Positions 10,910-22,035 are shown, numbered from the stretch's first letter. The stretch: DNA of 64,000 nt from Zeugodacus cucurbitae (GCF_028554725.1 NC_071671.1:42478001-42542000); one strand, 5' to 3'. Notes: a model not told the origin generated them from the letters alone. Made by a program: numbers and translations.

Positions 10910-12960
10910 TTATACAAATTCTCATGAAATAATGTTTTGCCGCACTATTGGCAGTCCTGTCAAATGCCTTCATTTGACAGTTCATCTCATTAATGGGCAA
11001 CGCCCTACCTTTTTCGAGTTGTGTGAAAACGATGAATTTGCAAGAACATTGCTATATTCCGAAATACCACAATATTTCACTTGGAATCCATCATCAAACA
11101 TTTCAACGACGAAAGCAAGGGGAGCGTGTTGACGGTTATCCAAATGTCCGTAAAACCGATGCCATGGGACGCATTTACACCGTCCATCCGAACAACGCCG
11201 AATGTTTCTATTTGCGTCTGCTATTAGTCAACGTGCGCGGACCAAGATCATTTGATGATTTGAAAACTGTTGACGGTCAGTTGTGTGCGACGTATCGTGA
11301 AGCATGTCAGCGATTGCATTTGTTAGAAGTTGATATGCATTGGGACACCGCACTTCATACAAATACGCGTACTATTCGCCATAATAATATCTACAAGCCT
11401 TCCATCAAATCCGCAAGAACTGTGGAATAAGTACAAAGACTGCATGACCGAGGACTTATTAATTTTGGTCGCGTAATCGAGCATCGGACGCAGACTTTCT
11501 ATATACATTACAAATGTATCATGATGCTTTGATATTGGTTGAAGATCTGTGCCTTACAATTGCGAATAAGGCATTAGCGCAACTTGGCATAACTACGCCC
11601 AATCGTTCAGCGATTGATATGCTTGACCATGAGCTTCAACGTGAACAACAATACGATTGCAATGAATTGCGTGCTTTCATACAAGCTAACATTACCAAAT
11701 TGAATATTCAGCAGAAAAATGCTTATGATAAGATTATACGAGCGGTTGACAATAACGCAAGTGGATTCTACTTTCTGGATGCGCCCGGTGGTACAGGGAA
11801 AACGTTTCTTATCTCTTTGATTCTTGCTACTGTACGGTCACAGCAGAAAATTGCGCTGGCAATTGCTTCGTCAGGCATCGCTGCTACTCTACTTGATAGC
11901 GGTCGAACAGCACATTTAGCATATTGAAATTACCGTTGAACATCCAAGTCATTGAATGGCAAAAGTTTTGCGAGGAGCTGGAATAGTTCTATGGGATGAG
12001 TGCCCAATGGCTAACAAAAAGTCATTAGAAGCATTCAATAGAACAATGCAAGATTTACGCCAAAAGCAACAACTTTTTGGCGGAGCATTAGACTTATTAT
12101 CCGTCGATTTTCGGCAAACTTTGCCAGTCATTCCTCGATCAACTCCTGCCGACGCATGTTTAAAATCGTCAGTTTTGTGGAGACATGTTCAAAGGCTGAC
12201 TCTTACCGTCAACATGCGAGTCCAATTGCAAATCGATCGATCCGCAGCGGCGTTTTCGAAGCAGTTGTTGGACATTGGCTAAGGCAAAATACCAATCGAT
12301 GATACCGATTTGATCACATTGCCGAACAACTTTTGTACACTTTTGCAATCGAAAGAAGAATTGATTGAAAGTGTATTTCCGAATATTTTTCAACACTATC
12401 AACGCCACGATTATTTAAGTGAACACGCAATATTGGCATCGAAAAATGTACACGTCAACGAAATAAGTTTTGCCATTCAAGAAAAACTGCCAGGAGAAGC
12501 TACAACATATACATCGATTGAGCGTTTTGAATCAAGATGAAGTAGTCAATTATCCAACTGAATTCTTGAATTCTTTGGATCCCCCCGGTCTGCCACCGCA
12601 TCGTTTAGTCCTGAAAGTCGGCTCACCCATTATACTTCTACGAAATCTGAAGCCACCAACTTTGTGTAATGGCACAAGGCAGCAGGTGAAGTTGTACTCT
12701 TACCACGCATTCCCATGATTCCACGGACATGCCGTTTGAATTTAAGCGCTTGCAGTTCCCAGTACATTTTGCCTTTGCGATGACCATCAACAAATCGCAA
12801 GGGCAAACGTTTCAAGTGTGCGGCGTCAATTGGGAAGAACCGTGTTTCTCCCACGGCCAATTATTCGTCGCATGCTCGAGAGTGGGAACACCAAGGTGCT
12901 TATTCATTTACGCGCCAGGTGGAAAAATCAAAAATGTTGTATACCAATATGTTTTATAAA
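10910..12960 (+). pseudogene. Pif1-like Helitron helicase, broken (copy 1)
   Basis: In Helitrons, RepHel is the transposase and its C-terminal half is a Pif1-family 5'-3' helicase. Visible in order: the pre-helicase segment (LHLTVHLINGQR; GRIYTVHPNNAE; SFDDLKTVDGQ), Walker A GGTGKT at about 11790, Walker B VLWDECPM at about 11990, DFRQTLPVIPR at about 12110, NKSQGQT at about 12795 and VACSRVG at about 12870. The frame is broken by a shift near 11095, a ~26-bp deletion near 11357 relative to copy 2, a shift near 11925 and an in-frame TAA at 12280-12282. The Rep half is absent. It cannot encode a working transposase. Confidence 0.88.
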
Positions 12961-13058
12961 TAAGTAACAATTTTACAACAATAAATAAAACACAAAGTAA
13001 AAACCCTTAAGAGTTTTAATCGATTTAGGTGTGGCGAAGCGCACAGGGTAACAGCTAG

Positions 13059-14099
13059 TAATGAAATATTTTTTAAGGTTTTACAAAATCTATTGATGTT
13101 CAAATTTATAATCGTTAGAATTGTACATAAACTCTGCCTTCGTATTAGTTCACGGTAAATAATTATGTCAGGTGTTTTTTTATTAACAATATTAAACAAC
13201 TTTAATGGACAGAAATTAAGTAATTTAATGACAATACTTGTCAATAATATAAACTGCGGGCTGTTATCTGTGTTTTCTAGTCTACGCAAATAAATTGTCA
13301 ATCGCAATGTAAGATACCGTTAAAGTTGGCAGAGCAATTTTTACTGGCAACTAACTGTAAAAATTTTGCTTAAAAGCTTGGAATTCATTGTGACAATAAC
13401 TTGTTCGATTTAAAATATTAACATAACTTAAATCAATACCAACTGACTTATGATTTGTAACATATTAAAAAACGCCAATGTTATATTTTAATTGATGTCG
13501 TTGTAATTTTACTACATTTAAAGGTTATTTTTTTTAAATTCCGTTTCTTAAACCCGGTCGAGTGAATTTATGACATAGTACGTCTTAAAAGTGTTATTTT
13601 AAATTTGAATTTTCGGCTTGAAATACTAGATATGAAAACCGTCTAGTTTCAGCAAAGACTATTGATATACTTACGTATATAGATTTTATCGAAATAACTG
13701 CAGCTGTACAAACAACTAATCTTGAACTACATTAGTTTGACAGTCATTATAATGGAGTTAGTAGAGTGCATTTTGAGTTCACTCTGTGAGTCATTGGTAT
13801 ATGCACTGGCTCTAATTAAATGTCAAATTAGAAGAACCAAATTGCAGTCTCTTCTTGGTGACAATATTATTTTTAACATGACGCAAATATCAGTATTATT
13901 TTAATCATTTAATTTGTAGTATAAAGTCGGTGTCGATAGTTCTTAACATACTTATTGGCTAACCTTCAATACGGTTAAATATAGAGAATGTCGAATTGAG
14001 AGACATTTGTTCTATTTGTAGGCAAAAGTGGATCTAAAAGTATTTCACAATAATTAGAATTACAAAAGTTTCATAAAAGTTATTTGAGACAATAATCGC
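13059..14099. other. AT-rich gap, no gene seen
   Basis: No coding signal or repeat structure I can support. Third-position bias and splice patterns are absent on both strands. Confidence 0.4.
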
Positions 14100-14400
14100 T
14101 TTGAAGCGGTTCACACAGTGTTTGATGCGGTACATGGATCCACTGGTGCACCTCAGAAACCAAGGAATAGTTGAAACAGTGGATTTTATCCCGCTAACTT
14201 GCTTCGAAGAAGGCAATTATTGTCTGTCGGACGTAAAAGCTATTACCACATTTTTCTGGGATAATAAGGTGTTAATAATATAGTTAATCAGTGGACCAAT
14301 TATACACCGATTTGCAGAAAAAACTTTCAGATTTGGCGAAGAAAAAAGAACTGTTACACTATGACAATGTAGTGGCTCCAAACTCCGGCAGAGAATGAAT
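14100..14400 (+). pseudogene. Degenerate mariner-type transposase scrap
   Basis: Around 14240-14285 the reading DVKAITTFFWDNKVLII resembles the mariner stretch ending in FWD that precedes the second catalytic Asp. In another frame at 14290-14398, VDQLYTDLQKKLSDLAKKKE followed by LLHYDN matches the helix and D-N of the second catalytic motif of mariner transposases, then stops. Frameshifts and a lost His/Gln before the Asp show it is dead. No terminal repeats were located. The upstream part (MDPLVHLRNQG) is not clearly mariner. Confidence 0.5.
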
Positions 14401-14903
14401 CGAATGCGTAGTTAATCGTAGCTAGGGAGGCTTAATTCTCGTCTTTTTTTTAGATGGGTGAAGAAAATGGGCCACTTCTGAATTGAATATATGTATTTAT
14501 CTTTTCTGGGCTAAGTACCTATTACTGAAATACTAAACAGTGTTTTCGGTTTTGAAACATTTACCTAAAATCCTTTATAGCCATTCGTCCATTGTGAGGT
14601 AACTTTTAGTCCATTTTTTAAACTACACGCTCTTGAATTGCACATTTTATACTTTTACATTACATTTGTTCGAACACTCATTATATTTATGGAACATACA
14701 TATATTGTGAAAGCATTAATTACTGTCTAATGATTATTATTTTTATTTTCGACAATTGTTCAATTTTTTTTCGCGAATCTTGCGAGGATCAAGGATCTTG
14801 CGATTTTTTTATATCGAATATATAATTTGTTTTAGAATAACACCATACTCAAAAATTTTAATTGTCTTGCTTAAAAAAAAAAACAAACTCAGAAACAACA
14901 TAC

Positions 14904-15150
14904 CATATATATGACCGAATGTTACCCGTCGACCTTGTTGGTCACGTCGATTTTCACTGTATGACTTGTCGCAGCCACAATAATCCAATACGAGCCACAG
15001 TACGAACTGATCAATTTAGAAATGATTAATATATATTTAGTCGTAAGTAAGTAAGTACAAAAAGTGAGTTACCCGTAGAATATAGTATGTAATTGGCATG
15101 ATGATGAATATGAGGAAAAATGTGAAGATGTAAGCCAGAAATATATCCAT
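14904..15150 (-). CDS. Membrane-anchor module 4: TM plus Cys/Arg tail
   Basis: Exon 1 runs 15150-15073 (26 codons, begins MDIFLAYIFTFFLIF) with donor GTAACT in phase 0. Exon 2 runs 15006-14904 after acceptor ttgatcag (34 codons plus G), with donor GTATGTTG in phase 1. The intron is 66 nt. The hydrophobic segment spans the exon junction (about residues 4-33: ...YYILR|FVLWLVLD). It is followed by YCGCDK and a basic stretch SENRRDQQGRRV. The CGC placed just after the membrane segment recalls the CCG of module 6 and could be a palmitoylation site (inference). TGATAAGATT lies at 15643-15652, 493 bp upstream. The Gypsy element inserted at 15764, just beyond that site. Confidence 0.66.
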
Positions 15151-15642
15151 TTTCGTTGGCGGGCAATAATACGAGTATTGGAATCAAAAACTTTTTTACT
15201 TTCGAAAAACGTGTTTCTCTTTTCGTGCTTATATTTAATACTTATAACTTTTCGATTGAATATTTACAAGTATGTCTTGTCGATGCGCGTGCGATATGTG
15301 CAAACACTTGGAGTTGAAGTGTGAAAATATACAAATAAATACTTTTTCGCTTTGTAGTATTTATTGTGGCCTTGCGTGCATTATAATGCCTATCGTTAAT
15401 ATTTTTAACCCGCCCGTAGTATTTTTTATCCGCACTGATTGAGATTTCCGAATGAAAACGTTTTTTCAGGTGCACACGCCGAATATCGCTTGTTAGCCAA
15501 TTGATAAGTCTGTGTACAAGCACACACACACAATGAAGCCTGAAGGCCGCGTAGTTCACAACGTTAAGGCAGGAAGACGACGCCGACGACGTAAATCTGA
15601 GCGACTAGGTCTTATCAATTCTTACTAGTTGTGTGTTTAAAC

Positions 15643-15652
15643 TGATAAGATT
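15643..15652 (+). promoter_or_regulatory. Candidate GATA-type site upstream of module 4
   Basis: TGATAAGATT lies 493 bp upstream of the module 4 ATG, with a second reversed site CTTATCA at 15611-15617. Both lie between the module and the Gypsy insertion. Confidence 0.35.
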
Positions 15653-15763
15653 GGCGTACGGTGCATGGGGGTGTATGCGAAGGAGTTGTAATAAACCTGT
15701 GAGGCAATAAGGCGCTTAGTTGGTGAGAGTTGAACATTCGGATTAAGTATACATACACATACA

Positions 15764-16211
15764 TGTAGGAATAAGACTTTGAGAACAGATACATTAATAA
15801 TAACTAATAACTTTACTTTAACGAAAATACGACCTACAACACTAAGCCGAACGAAATATAGAAATATGAGAAAAGATAGTTTAACGAAAATGCGACCTAC
15901 AACACTGACCGAACGAAAAAAAGACGAAACTGAACGAAGCGTCAGAACGCTGCGCTTGCGTTCGAGTATGTTCTACGAATTCATTCTGGACGGTGACGTG
16001 ATACCTATCACTTCGTGCGCGTGGACAGTTTCATTTTAAATAAGTTGTTTTTATTGTATTTTTCAACTCTTCACTTTTTATCATTTGCTGAATAAAGTTA
16101 AATTCCTATTTTATTGTTAAAAGTATTGTTTTGTTTTAAAAACGCAACAAAGAGGAAAATGCAGTCTAATTTCCAGGAATAAAGGGGACCAGCAGCACTA
16201 AGAAGACTACA
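15764..16211 (+). repeat. 5' LTR of Gypsy element
   Basis: 448 bp, begins TGTAGGAATAAG, ends AAGACTACA. It contains AATAAA-type signals at about 16091 and 16180, consistent with polyadenylation in R/U5. It also holds two near-repeats of a short block (acgaaaata/tgcgacctacaac at about 15820 and 15887). An open frame at 15779-16039 inside it is not considered a gene. Confidence 0.95.
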
Positions 16212-16214
16212 AAT

Positions 16215-16232
16215 TGGGGGCTCAGCCAGGAT
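16215..16232 (+). other. Primer-binding site of Gypsy element
   Basis: TGGGGGCTCAGCCAGGAT begins 3 nt after the LTR end with TGG, as expected for pairing with a tRNA 3' CCA. The TGGGGGCTC start resembles primer-binding sites complementary to tRNA-Pro. The assignment is by memory and should be checked against the tRNA set of the host. Confidence 0.6.
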
Positions 16233-17478
16233 CCAGGAAGAAGAAAATGAAAACGTTTGTAAAATATAATGTAAAATATGTATTTTAAAAAAGTATATAA
16301 GTGAAAATATGTACAATAAAAGAAGAAATAAGAAAAATTTTAAAATTAATAAGAAGAAAGAAAACATTTTATAAAAGCAACCTAAAAAAGTGAAAATATG
16401 TTCAATTAAAGAAGAAATATGAAAAATTTTAAAATTAATAAGAAGAAAGAAATGTTTTATAAAAGCAACCTAAAGAAGTGAAAATATGTATAATTAAAGA
16501 AGAAATCAGAAAAAATTTTCAAATTAAGAAGAAGAAACAAAACGAAGAGAAACAATTAAAGATCGAAAGAAGAAACATTTTCAAATTAAAAAGAAGAAAC
16601 AAAACGAAGAGAAAATATAATTAAAGAAGGAAAGAAGTAATAAGAAACAAGAATCATTTTCAAATTAAGAAGAAGAAACAAAACGAAGTGAAATTATAGT
16701 TAAAGATCGAAAGAAGAAACATTTTCAAATTAAGAAGAAGAAACAAAACGAAGTGAAAATATAGTTAAAGATCGAAAGAAGAAACATTTTCAAATTAAGA
16801 AGAAGAGAAAATATACTTAAAGAAGAAAAGAAGCAATAAGAAACAAGAAACATTTTCAAATTAAGAGGAAGAAACAAAAAGAAGAGAAATATACTTAAAG
16901 AAGGAAAGAAGAAATAAGAAATAAGAAACACTTTCAAATTAAGACGAAGAAACAAAATGAATTTGTAAAGCAAAGAAATAGTAGTATTTGTAAAAGACAA
17001 ATAAGAAGTGGATATTATAAAAAGAAATAAAAGAAAACAAAAAGTTACGGAATAGAACAAAAGAGGAAGTTAAGCATTGTAAAAGTGTAAAGAATTTACA
17101 AAGAAGAGAAGAAATTTGTCAAGAAAAGAAGTTTGTTAAGAAAAGAAATAGAAGTAGTAGTATTTGTAAAAGATAAGAAGTAAAAATTATAAGAAGAAGT
17201 ACAGCATTGTAAAAGAGAAAAAGAAATTGCAAACAAAAAGAAATAAGAAAGAATACATATGAAAGATTAATTAAACAATTAAATATGATGAATGTTATAA
17301 ATATGTTAAAATTAAAAACGAGTACAAATGAAATAAGCTGTATGTAATTAAAGTTAAAATTATATCAAAATAATTTGAATCGAAACTAACATTTGAATGA
17401 ATCTAAATACTACACACTATTAATAAGTGAATTTTATATTGTTAACATTATATATTATTACATATTGTTATAAACAAA
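16233..17478 (+). other. Purine-rich leader with imperfect tandem repeats
   Basis: About 1.2 kb, almost all A and G on the plus strand, between the primer site and the Gag-Pol ATG. Between about 16300 and 16960 a unit of roughly 65-110 nt recurs. Its core reads aaacattttcaaattaag, followed by aagaagaaacaaaacgaag and a ttaaagatcgaaagaag link. No coding frame on the plus strand. The minus-strand open frames here are products of the pyrimidine bias. It probably acts as untranslated leader or packaging region. Confidence 0.75.
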
Positions 17479-20400
17479 ATGGACCTAAACGAAATAATGA
17501 CTTTAACAGTTACTGGACTGAAAGAGAAGTTGAGGGAATTGGGTATTTCGACTACAGGTCAAAAACGTGACCTTCAGGAGAGACTTCTTCAACACTATGA
17601 CTTATCGGGAAATAGGGCTAGTGACGAAGAGTTCAATCACTCAATTTACGAAGACGTAAGTGGAACCACCAACTTACGGTCATCACAGTATATCGTACAG
17701 CAACAACAGTTTACTTTAAAAGATTTAGGAGATTGTGTCAACACTTTTTCAGGAGAAGGGTCCGTAGATATACGAGGGTGGGTAAGAGAATTTGAAAATA
17801 ACGCTGAAATCGTTAAATGGAATGACTTACAAAGATTTGTTTATGGCAAACAGCTTCTTCGTGGCGCCGCTAAGCTTTTTATTAGGAGTCAGAATAATAT
17901 TAACGGTTGGGAAGCTTTGAAGTTATCATTAATTAATGAGTTTGGTTGTAAACTATCTTCGGCAGATGTACATAGGTTATTGAAAAATCGCCGCAAACAA
18001 GCAAACGAAACTTTTCGGGAATACTTGTATCATCTCATGGAGGTAGGCAAACAGATTAGTCTAGACGAAGCAAGCATTATAGATTATTTTATAGAAGGGG
18101 TTCCAGATTCAAAGTTCAATAAGGCAATTTTGTATCAAGCTAAGAATATAGAGGAACTAAAAGAACAAATCAAAATTTATGAAAAGATAAGGAAATATAA
18201 CTCAGGGATAGGAAAGATTGTAAATGAGACATCTTCTAATAAGCCAAAAGAAGAGTTAGTTAAAAGATGTTTCAAATGCGGAGACAAATCACATGTAGCA
18301 GCTCAATGCCCACAAAAACAATATAAATGTTTTAAATGCAATGAGATGGGGCATCGTTCGTTTGAGTGCAAAATTAATAAAGGCAAAGTATCTAGAGAAG
18401 TTAAAATCGAATCAAGCATAAACACTTTAGGGAATACAAGTTTCCAGCCAGTCGTTAATGAAGAATTACATTTCAAAACAGTTACTTTAAACGGGTTTAG
18501 GTTCGAAGCTCTAATTGATTCAGGGTGTTCACTAAATCTAATACGTTACGATACGTTGATACTAAGTGGGCTTAAACCCATATTAAGTAATGAGAAAAGA
18601 AAATTGTATAGCGCTTGCTCAAATGCGATTGAGACAATTGGAAGTTTTGATGCATTTACGCATATAGATGAGTTATTGTTAAAAGTCAGATTTCATGTAG
18701 TCAGAGAACAAGATATTCAATTTGCAAGTATGATAGGAAAGGCTATCTTAAAAGACGTAGATATTGTTTTAACAGAAGATAAAGTAATATTTAAGAAAAA
18801 AGATATCTCGAGAGATTATAAATCAGATAGATCAGAATTGAGGCAGGATTTTAAACATGTTATGAAGCAAGAACGAAAGGCACCTATGGAAGCAGGAAAT
18901 AAGTGGATTAAGGAATTTGATGCAATGAGTTTAAATGAAAGAAAAGATGAGACTACATTGAATTTAGGACATTTGAATGTGGAACTAGCAGGAGAAGTTA
19001 AAAATTTAGTTGATAAATACAAATCATCAGGCAAAAGTATATCACCCGTTAAGATGGAAATTGTTTTGACAGATGAAATCCCTGTATATCAGCGACCAAG
19101 ACGTTTACCAATCGATGACCGTAGTTTTGTCGATAAAAAAATAGAAGATTGGTTGAAAGAGGGAATAATACAATCAAGCTCTTCCAATTATGCTTCTCCG
19201 GTAGTGGTAGTTCCTAAAAAAGATGGAGACAGACGCTTATGTTGTGACTATAGACAATTAAATAAAAAAATCGTAAGGGACAATTTTCCAATGGTTGTAA
19301 TGGACGATGTCTTAGATAGTCTACAAGAGGGGCGAGTTTTTACAACGTTAGATTTATCGAACGGATTTTTCCATGTGCCAGTTGATCCACAATCTAGGAA
19401 GTTTACTGCTTTCGTTACGCACAATGGTCAATACGAGTTTTGTGTTGTTCCATTCGGTATTTCAAACTCACCTGCTGTTTTTTGTCGTTATGTTAATGCT
19501 GTTTTTCGAAAGCTAATCCAGAAAGGAACCGTTATCACATATATGGACGACTTGATTATCCCCGCAATAGACGAGGTTGAGAGTATCGAAAAACTAAGAG
19601 AAGTTTTAGAAGTTAGTGAGTCGTACGGGTTAAAGATTAAATGGAAAAAATGTCAATTTCTTCAACGAAGTGTTGAATTTCTTGGGTACATAGTGGGAAA
19701 TGGGACCATAAAAATATCGGAAGAAAAGACGACTGCTGTACAAAAGTTTCCGCTTCCGTCCGACAGGAAAATGTTACAAAGGTTTTTGGGGTTGACGTCA
19801 TATTTCCGACGATTTGTATTAGACTATGCAACGATAGCTAGACCTTTGTCGGACCTTCTAAGAAAAGATTCGGTTTTCAAGTTAGGCGAAGAGCAAATCG
19901 CAGCTTTTCAACAACTAAAGACTAATTTACAAAAAGCACCTATATTACAGTTATTTTCACAAAAAGCAGCTACTGAGGTGCATACAGATGCCAGTAAATG
20001 GGGGTATGGGGCAATTTTGTTACAAAAAAATTCGGACGATCAGCTTTTACATCCGGTACAATATATGAGCCGGAAAACAAAGCCGGTGGAAGAGAATTAT
20101 CCGGCGTATGAGTTAGAGGTACTGGCAATCATAGAGGCCTTAAAAAAATGGAGAATTTACCTATTAGGTATACACTTCAAAATTGTGACAGATTGTAATG
20201 CATTTACAATGACTCTTAAGAAAAAAGACGTACCGCCAAAAATAGCGAGATGGGCATTGTTTCTTCAGGACTTCAACTACGAAATCGAGCATAGGGCAGG
20301 ATCTAGAATGGTCCACGTTGACGCTTTAAGTAGGGTGTACTGCTTAATGCTAGAAGACTCCTTAAAGTTTCGGCTAAAGCAAGCTCAAATGAATGACGAA

Positions 20401-21567
20401 TGGACAAAGGCAGTACGCAAGGTTCTAGAAAAGGACGAATATGAAGATTTTTATATAAAATTTGACATTCTTTTTAAAAATCCTGCAAAGGAATTGATTG
20501 TAGTACCGAAACTAATGGAAGACGAAATCATTAAGTTGGCACACAGACAGGGTCATTTCTCTATAAAGAAAACTCAGGATCTGTTAGAAAAGTCATATTA
20601 CATTCCCCAAGTCAAGGGTAAAGTTTGTCAGACAGTCCGAAGCTGTATCGAGTGCATTATTAATGAAGCCAAGACAGGGAAGAAAGAGGGATTCTTGAAT
20701 AGCATAGATAAAGAAGATATGCCATTAGGAACATATCACATTGATCACGTAGGGCCATTAGAAGCGACCAGTAAGTTGTACAATTATATATTGGTGGTGG
20801 TAGATGCGTTCAGTAAATTTGTGTGGTTGTACCCTACTAAAAACACAGGAGTAGAGGCAGTGGTAGATAGACTCACAAAGCAGGCAGCTGTATTCGGTAA
20901 CCCAAGACGTATTATTTCGGATAGGGGGGCAGCTTTTACATCAAATTTGTTTAGAGAATATTGTCAAAAGGAGAATATACAAAATTTACTAATAACAACA
21001 GGGGTTCCAAGAGGAAACGGACAAGTGGAGAGAATTCATAAAATTATTATACCTATGTTGTCGAAGTTGTGTACGGAAACCCCAACTAATTGGTATAAAC
21101 ATATAGATAAGGTGCAACAGTTTATAAACAATACACCTCCTCGCAGTACGAAACAGTCTCCGTTCAGGTTATTAACAGGACTTGACATGCGAATGGCCAA
21201 CATGCCAGAACTAAAGGACATATCAGAAGATACAGTTATTAATGACTTAAATGAAAATCGCGAAACAGAAAGAAAAGTAGCAAAAGAAAACATTTTAAAA
21301 ATACAGGAAGAAAACCGGAAGTCATATAACTTACGTCGTCAGAGCGAGAAAAACTACAAAATAAACGATTTGGTAGCAATAAAGAGAACACAATTTGGTA
21401 GCGGGTTGAAACTGAAAGGAAAGTTTTTAGGACCATATAGGGTAGTGAAGAAGCTTAACCATGGCAGATATGAAGTAGAAAAGGTGGGTGAAACCGAAGG
21501 GCCGGGAAAGACCTCGACTGTCTCAGAATACATGAAGACATGGACAAAATCATTCGAGGACGAATGA
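17479..21567 (+). CDS. Gag-Pol polyprotein of Ty3/Gypsy retrotransposon
   Basis: 1362 codons, uninterrupted. Domains in order: a SAP-like DNA-binding motif (about 5-40, LTVTGLKEKLRELG); the Gag capsid region (about 80-245); two CCHC zinc knuckles (C264-C277 and C284-C297); aspartic protease with DSG at 347-349; reverse transcriptase with YMDD at 688-691; RNase H with TDAS (D837); integrase with the HHCC zinc domain from H1022 and catalytic D1089, D1148 and E1184 (35 residues between the last two); and a C-terminal KGKFLGPYRV segment. The order RT-RNase H-integrase identifies Ty3/Gypsy. Gag and Pol share one frame, so no frameshift is needed for Pol. All catalytic residues are present, so it may be active. 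ATG 17479 is the first in frame after the leader. Confidence 0.97.
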   Translation: MDLNEIMTLTVTGLKEKLRELGISTTGQKRDLQERLLQHYDLSGNRASDEEFNHSIYEDVSGTTNLRSSQYIVQQQQFTLKDLGDCVNTFSGEGSVDIRGWVREFENNAEIVKWNDLQRFVYGKQLLRGAAKLFIRSQNNINGWEALKLSLINEFGCKLSSADVHRLLKNRRKQANETFREYLYHLMEVGKQISLDEASIIDYFIEGVPDSKFNKAILYQAKNIEELKEQIKIYEKIRKYNSGIGKIVNETSSNKPKEELVKRCFKCGDKSHVAAQCPQKQYKCFKCNEMGHRSFECKINKGKVSREVKIESSINTLGNTSFQPVVNEELHFKTVTLNGFRFEALIDSGCSLNLIRYDTLILSGLKPILSNEKRKLYSACSNAIETIGSFDAFTHIDELLLKVRFHVVREQDIQFASMIGKAILKDVDIVLTEDKVIFKKKDISRDYKSDRSELRQDFKHVMKQERKAPMEAGNKWIKEFDAMSLNERKDETTLNLGHLNVELAGEVKNLVDKYKSSGKSISPVKMEIVLTDEIPVYQRPRRLPIDDRSFVDKKIEDWLKEGIIQSSSSNYASPVVVVPKKDGDRRLCCDYRQLNKKIVRDNFPMVVMDDVLDSLQEGRVFTTLDLSNGFFHVPVDPQSRKFTAFVTHNGQYEFCVVPFGISNSPAVFCRYVNAVFRKLIQKGTVITYMDDLIIPAIDEVESIEKLREVLEVSESYGLKIKWKKCQFLQRSVEFLGYIVGNGTIKISEEKTTAVQKFPLPSDRKMLQRFLGLTSYFRRFVLDYATIARPLSDLLRKDSVFKLGEEQIAAFQQLKTNLQKAPILQLFSQKAATEVHTDASKWGYGAILLQKNSDDQLLHPVQYMSRKTKPVEENYPAYELEVLAIIEALKKWRIYLLGIHFKIVTDCNAFTMTLKKKDVPPKIARWALFLQDFNYEIEHRAGSRMVHVDALSRVYCLMLEDSLKFRLKQAQMNDEWTKAVRKVLEKDEYEDFYIKFDILFKNPAKELIVVPKLMEDEIIKLAHRQGHFSIKKTQDLLEKSYYIPQVKGKVCQTVRSCIECIINEAKTGKKEGFLNSIDKEDMPLGTYHIDHVGPLEATSKLYNYILVVVDAFSKFVWLYPTKNTGVEAVVDRLTKQAAVFGNPRRIISDRGAAFTSNLFREYCQKENIQNLLITTGVPRGNGQVERIHKIIIPMLSKLCTETPTNWYKHIDKVQQFINNTPPRSTKQSPFRLLTGLDMRMANMPELKDISEDTVINDLNENRETERKVAKENILKIQEENRKSYNLRRQSEKNYKINDLVAIKRTQFGSGLKLKGKFLGPYRVVKKLNHGRYEVEKVGETEGPGKTSTVSEYMKTWTKSFEDE

Positions 21568-21583
21568 AAACAGGACGGCCGAT

Positions 21584-22031
21584 TGTAGGAATAAGACTTT
21601 GAGAACAGATACATTAATAATAACTAATAACTTTACTTTAACGAAAATACGACCTACAACACTAAGCCGAACGAAATATAGAAATATGAGAAAAGATAGT
21701 TTAACGAAAATGCGACCTACAACACTGACCGAACGAAAAAAAGACGAAACTGAACGAAGCGTCAGAACGCTGCGCTTGCGTTCGAGTATGTTCTACGAAT
21801 TCATTCTGGACGGTGACGTGATACCTATCACTTCGTGCGCGTGGACAGTTTCATTTTAAATAAGTTGTTTTTATTGTATTTTTCAACTCTTCACTTTTTA
21901 TCATTTGCTGAATAAAGTTAAATTCCTATTTTATTGTTAAAAGTATTGTTTTGTTTTAAAAACGCAACAAAGAGGAAAATGCAGTCTAATTTCCAGGAAT
22001 AAAGGGGACCAGCAGCACTAAGAAGACTACA
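21584..22031 (+). repeat. 3' LTR of Gypsy element
   Basis: Same length and, by eye, same sequence as the 5' LTR. It is preceded by a modest purine stretch (cgaatgaaaacaggacgg) that would be the plus-strand primer, though it is interrupted by pyrimidines. It ends CTACA followed by TACA. Confidence 0.95.
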
Positions 22032-22035
22032 TACA

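Larger units (their letters stand above)
10720..13058 (+). mobile_element. Helitron copy 1 (rolling-circle transposon, helicase-only derivative)
   Basis: The 5' end is TCTATATATATAAAATTAAG preceded by A (10719). The 3' end is CTAG (13055-13058) followed by T. Just upstream is a short hairpin (GTGTG/CGCAC around a GCGAAG loop, 13030-13045). TC...CTRR ends, a subterminal hairpin, A/T insertion and no target duplication are the Helitron hallmarks. The interior encodes the helicase part of a RepHel protein, but no HUH Rep motif was found. At 2339 bp it is far shorter than an autonomous element. A second copy with the same ends lies at 49138-51392 on the other strand. Confidence 0.9.
15764..22031 (+). 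mobile_element. Ty3/Gypsy LTR retrotransposon, apparently intact and recent
   Basis: Full structure: 448-bp LTRs (15764-16211 and 21584-22031) with ends TGTAG...CTACA; a 4-bp target duplication TACA (15760-15763 and 22032-22035); a tRNA primer-binding-like sequence just inside the left LTR; a long purine-rich leader; one uninterrupted Gag-Pol frame; and the right LTR. No env-like frame follows pol. Line-by-line reading shows no difference between the LTRs, which points to very recent insertion. It lies in the presumed long intron of the anchor gene between modules 4 and 5, in the opposite orientation to that gene. Confidence 0.96.

Noticed and set aside
15779..16039. 86-codon frame present in both LTRs (also 21599-21859)
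   Set aside because: Duplicated only because the LTRs are identical; starts without ATG and has no domain.
16098..17060. Minus-strand frames rich in Phe, Leu and Ser in the Gypsy leader
   Set aside because: They result from the purine-rich plus strand, which makes the minus strand pyrimidine-rich and stop-poor.
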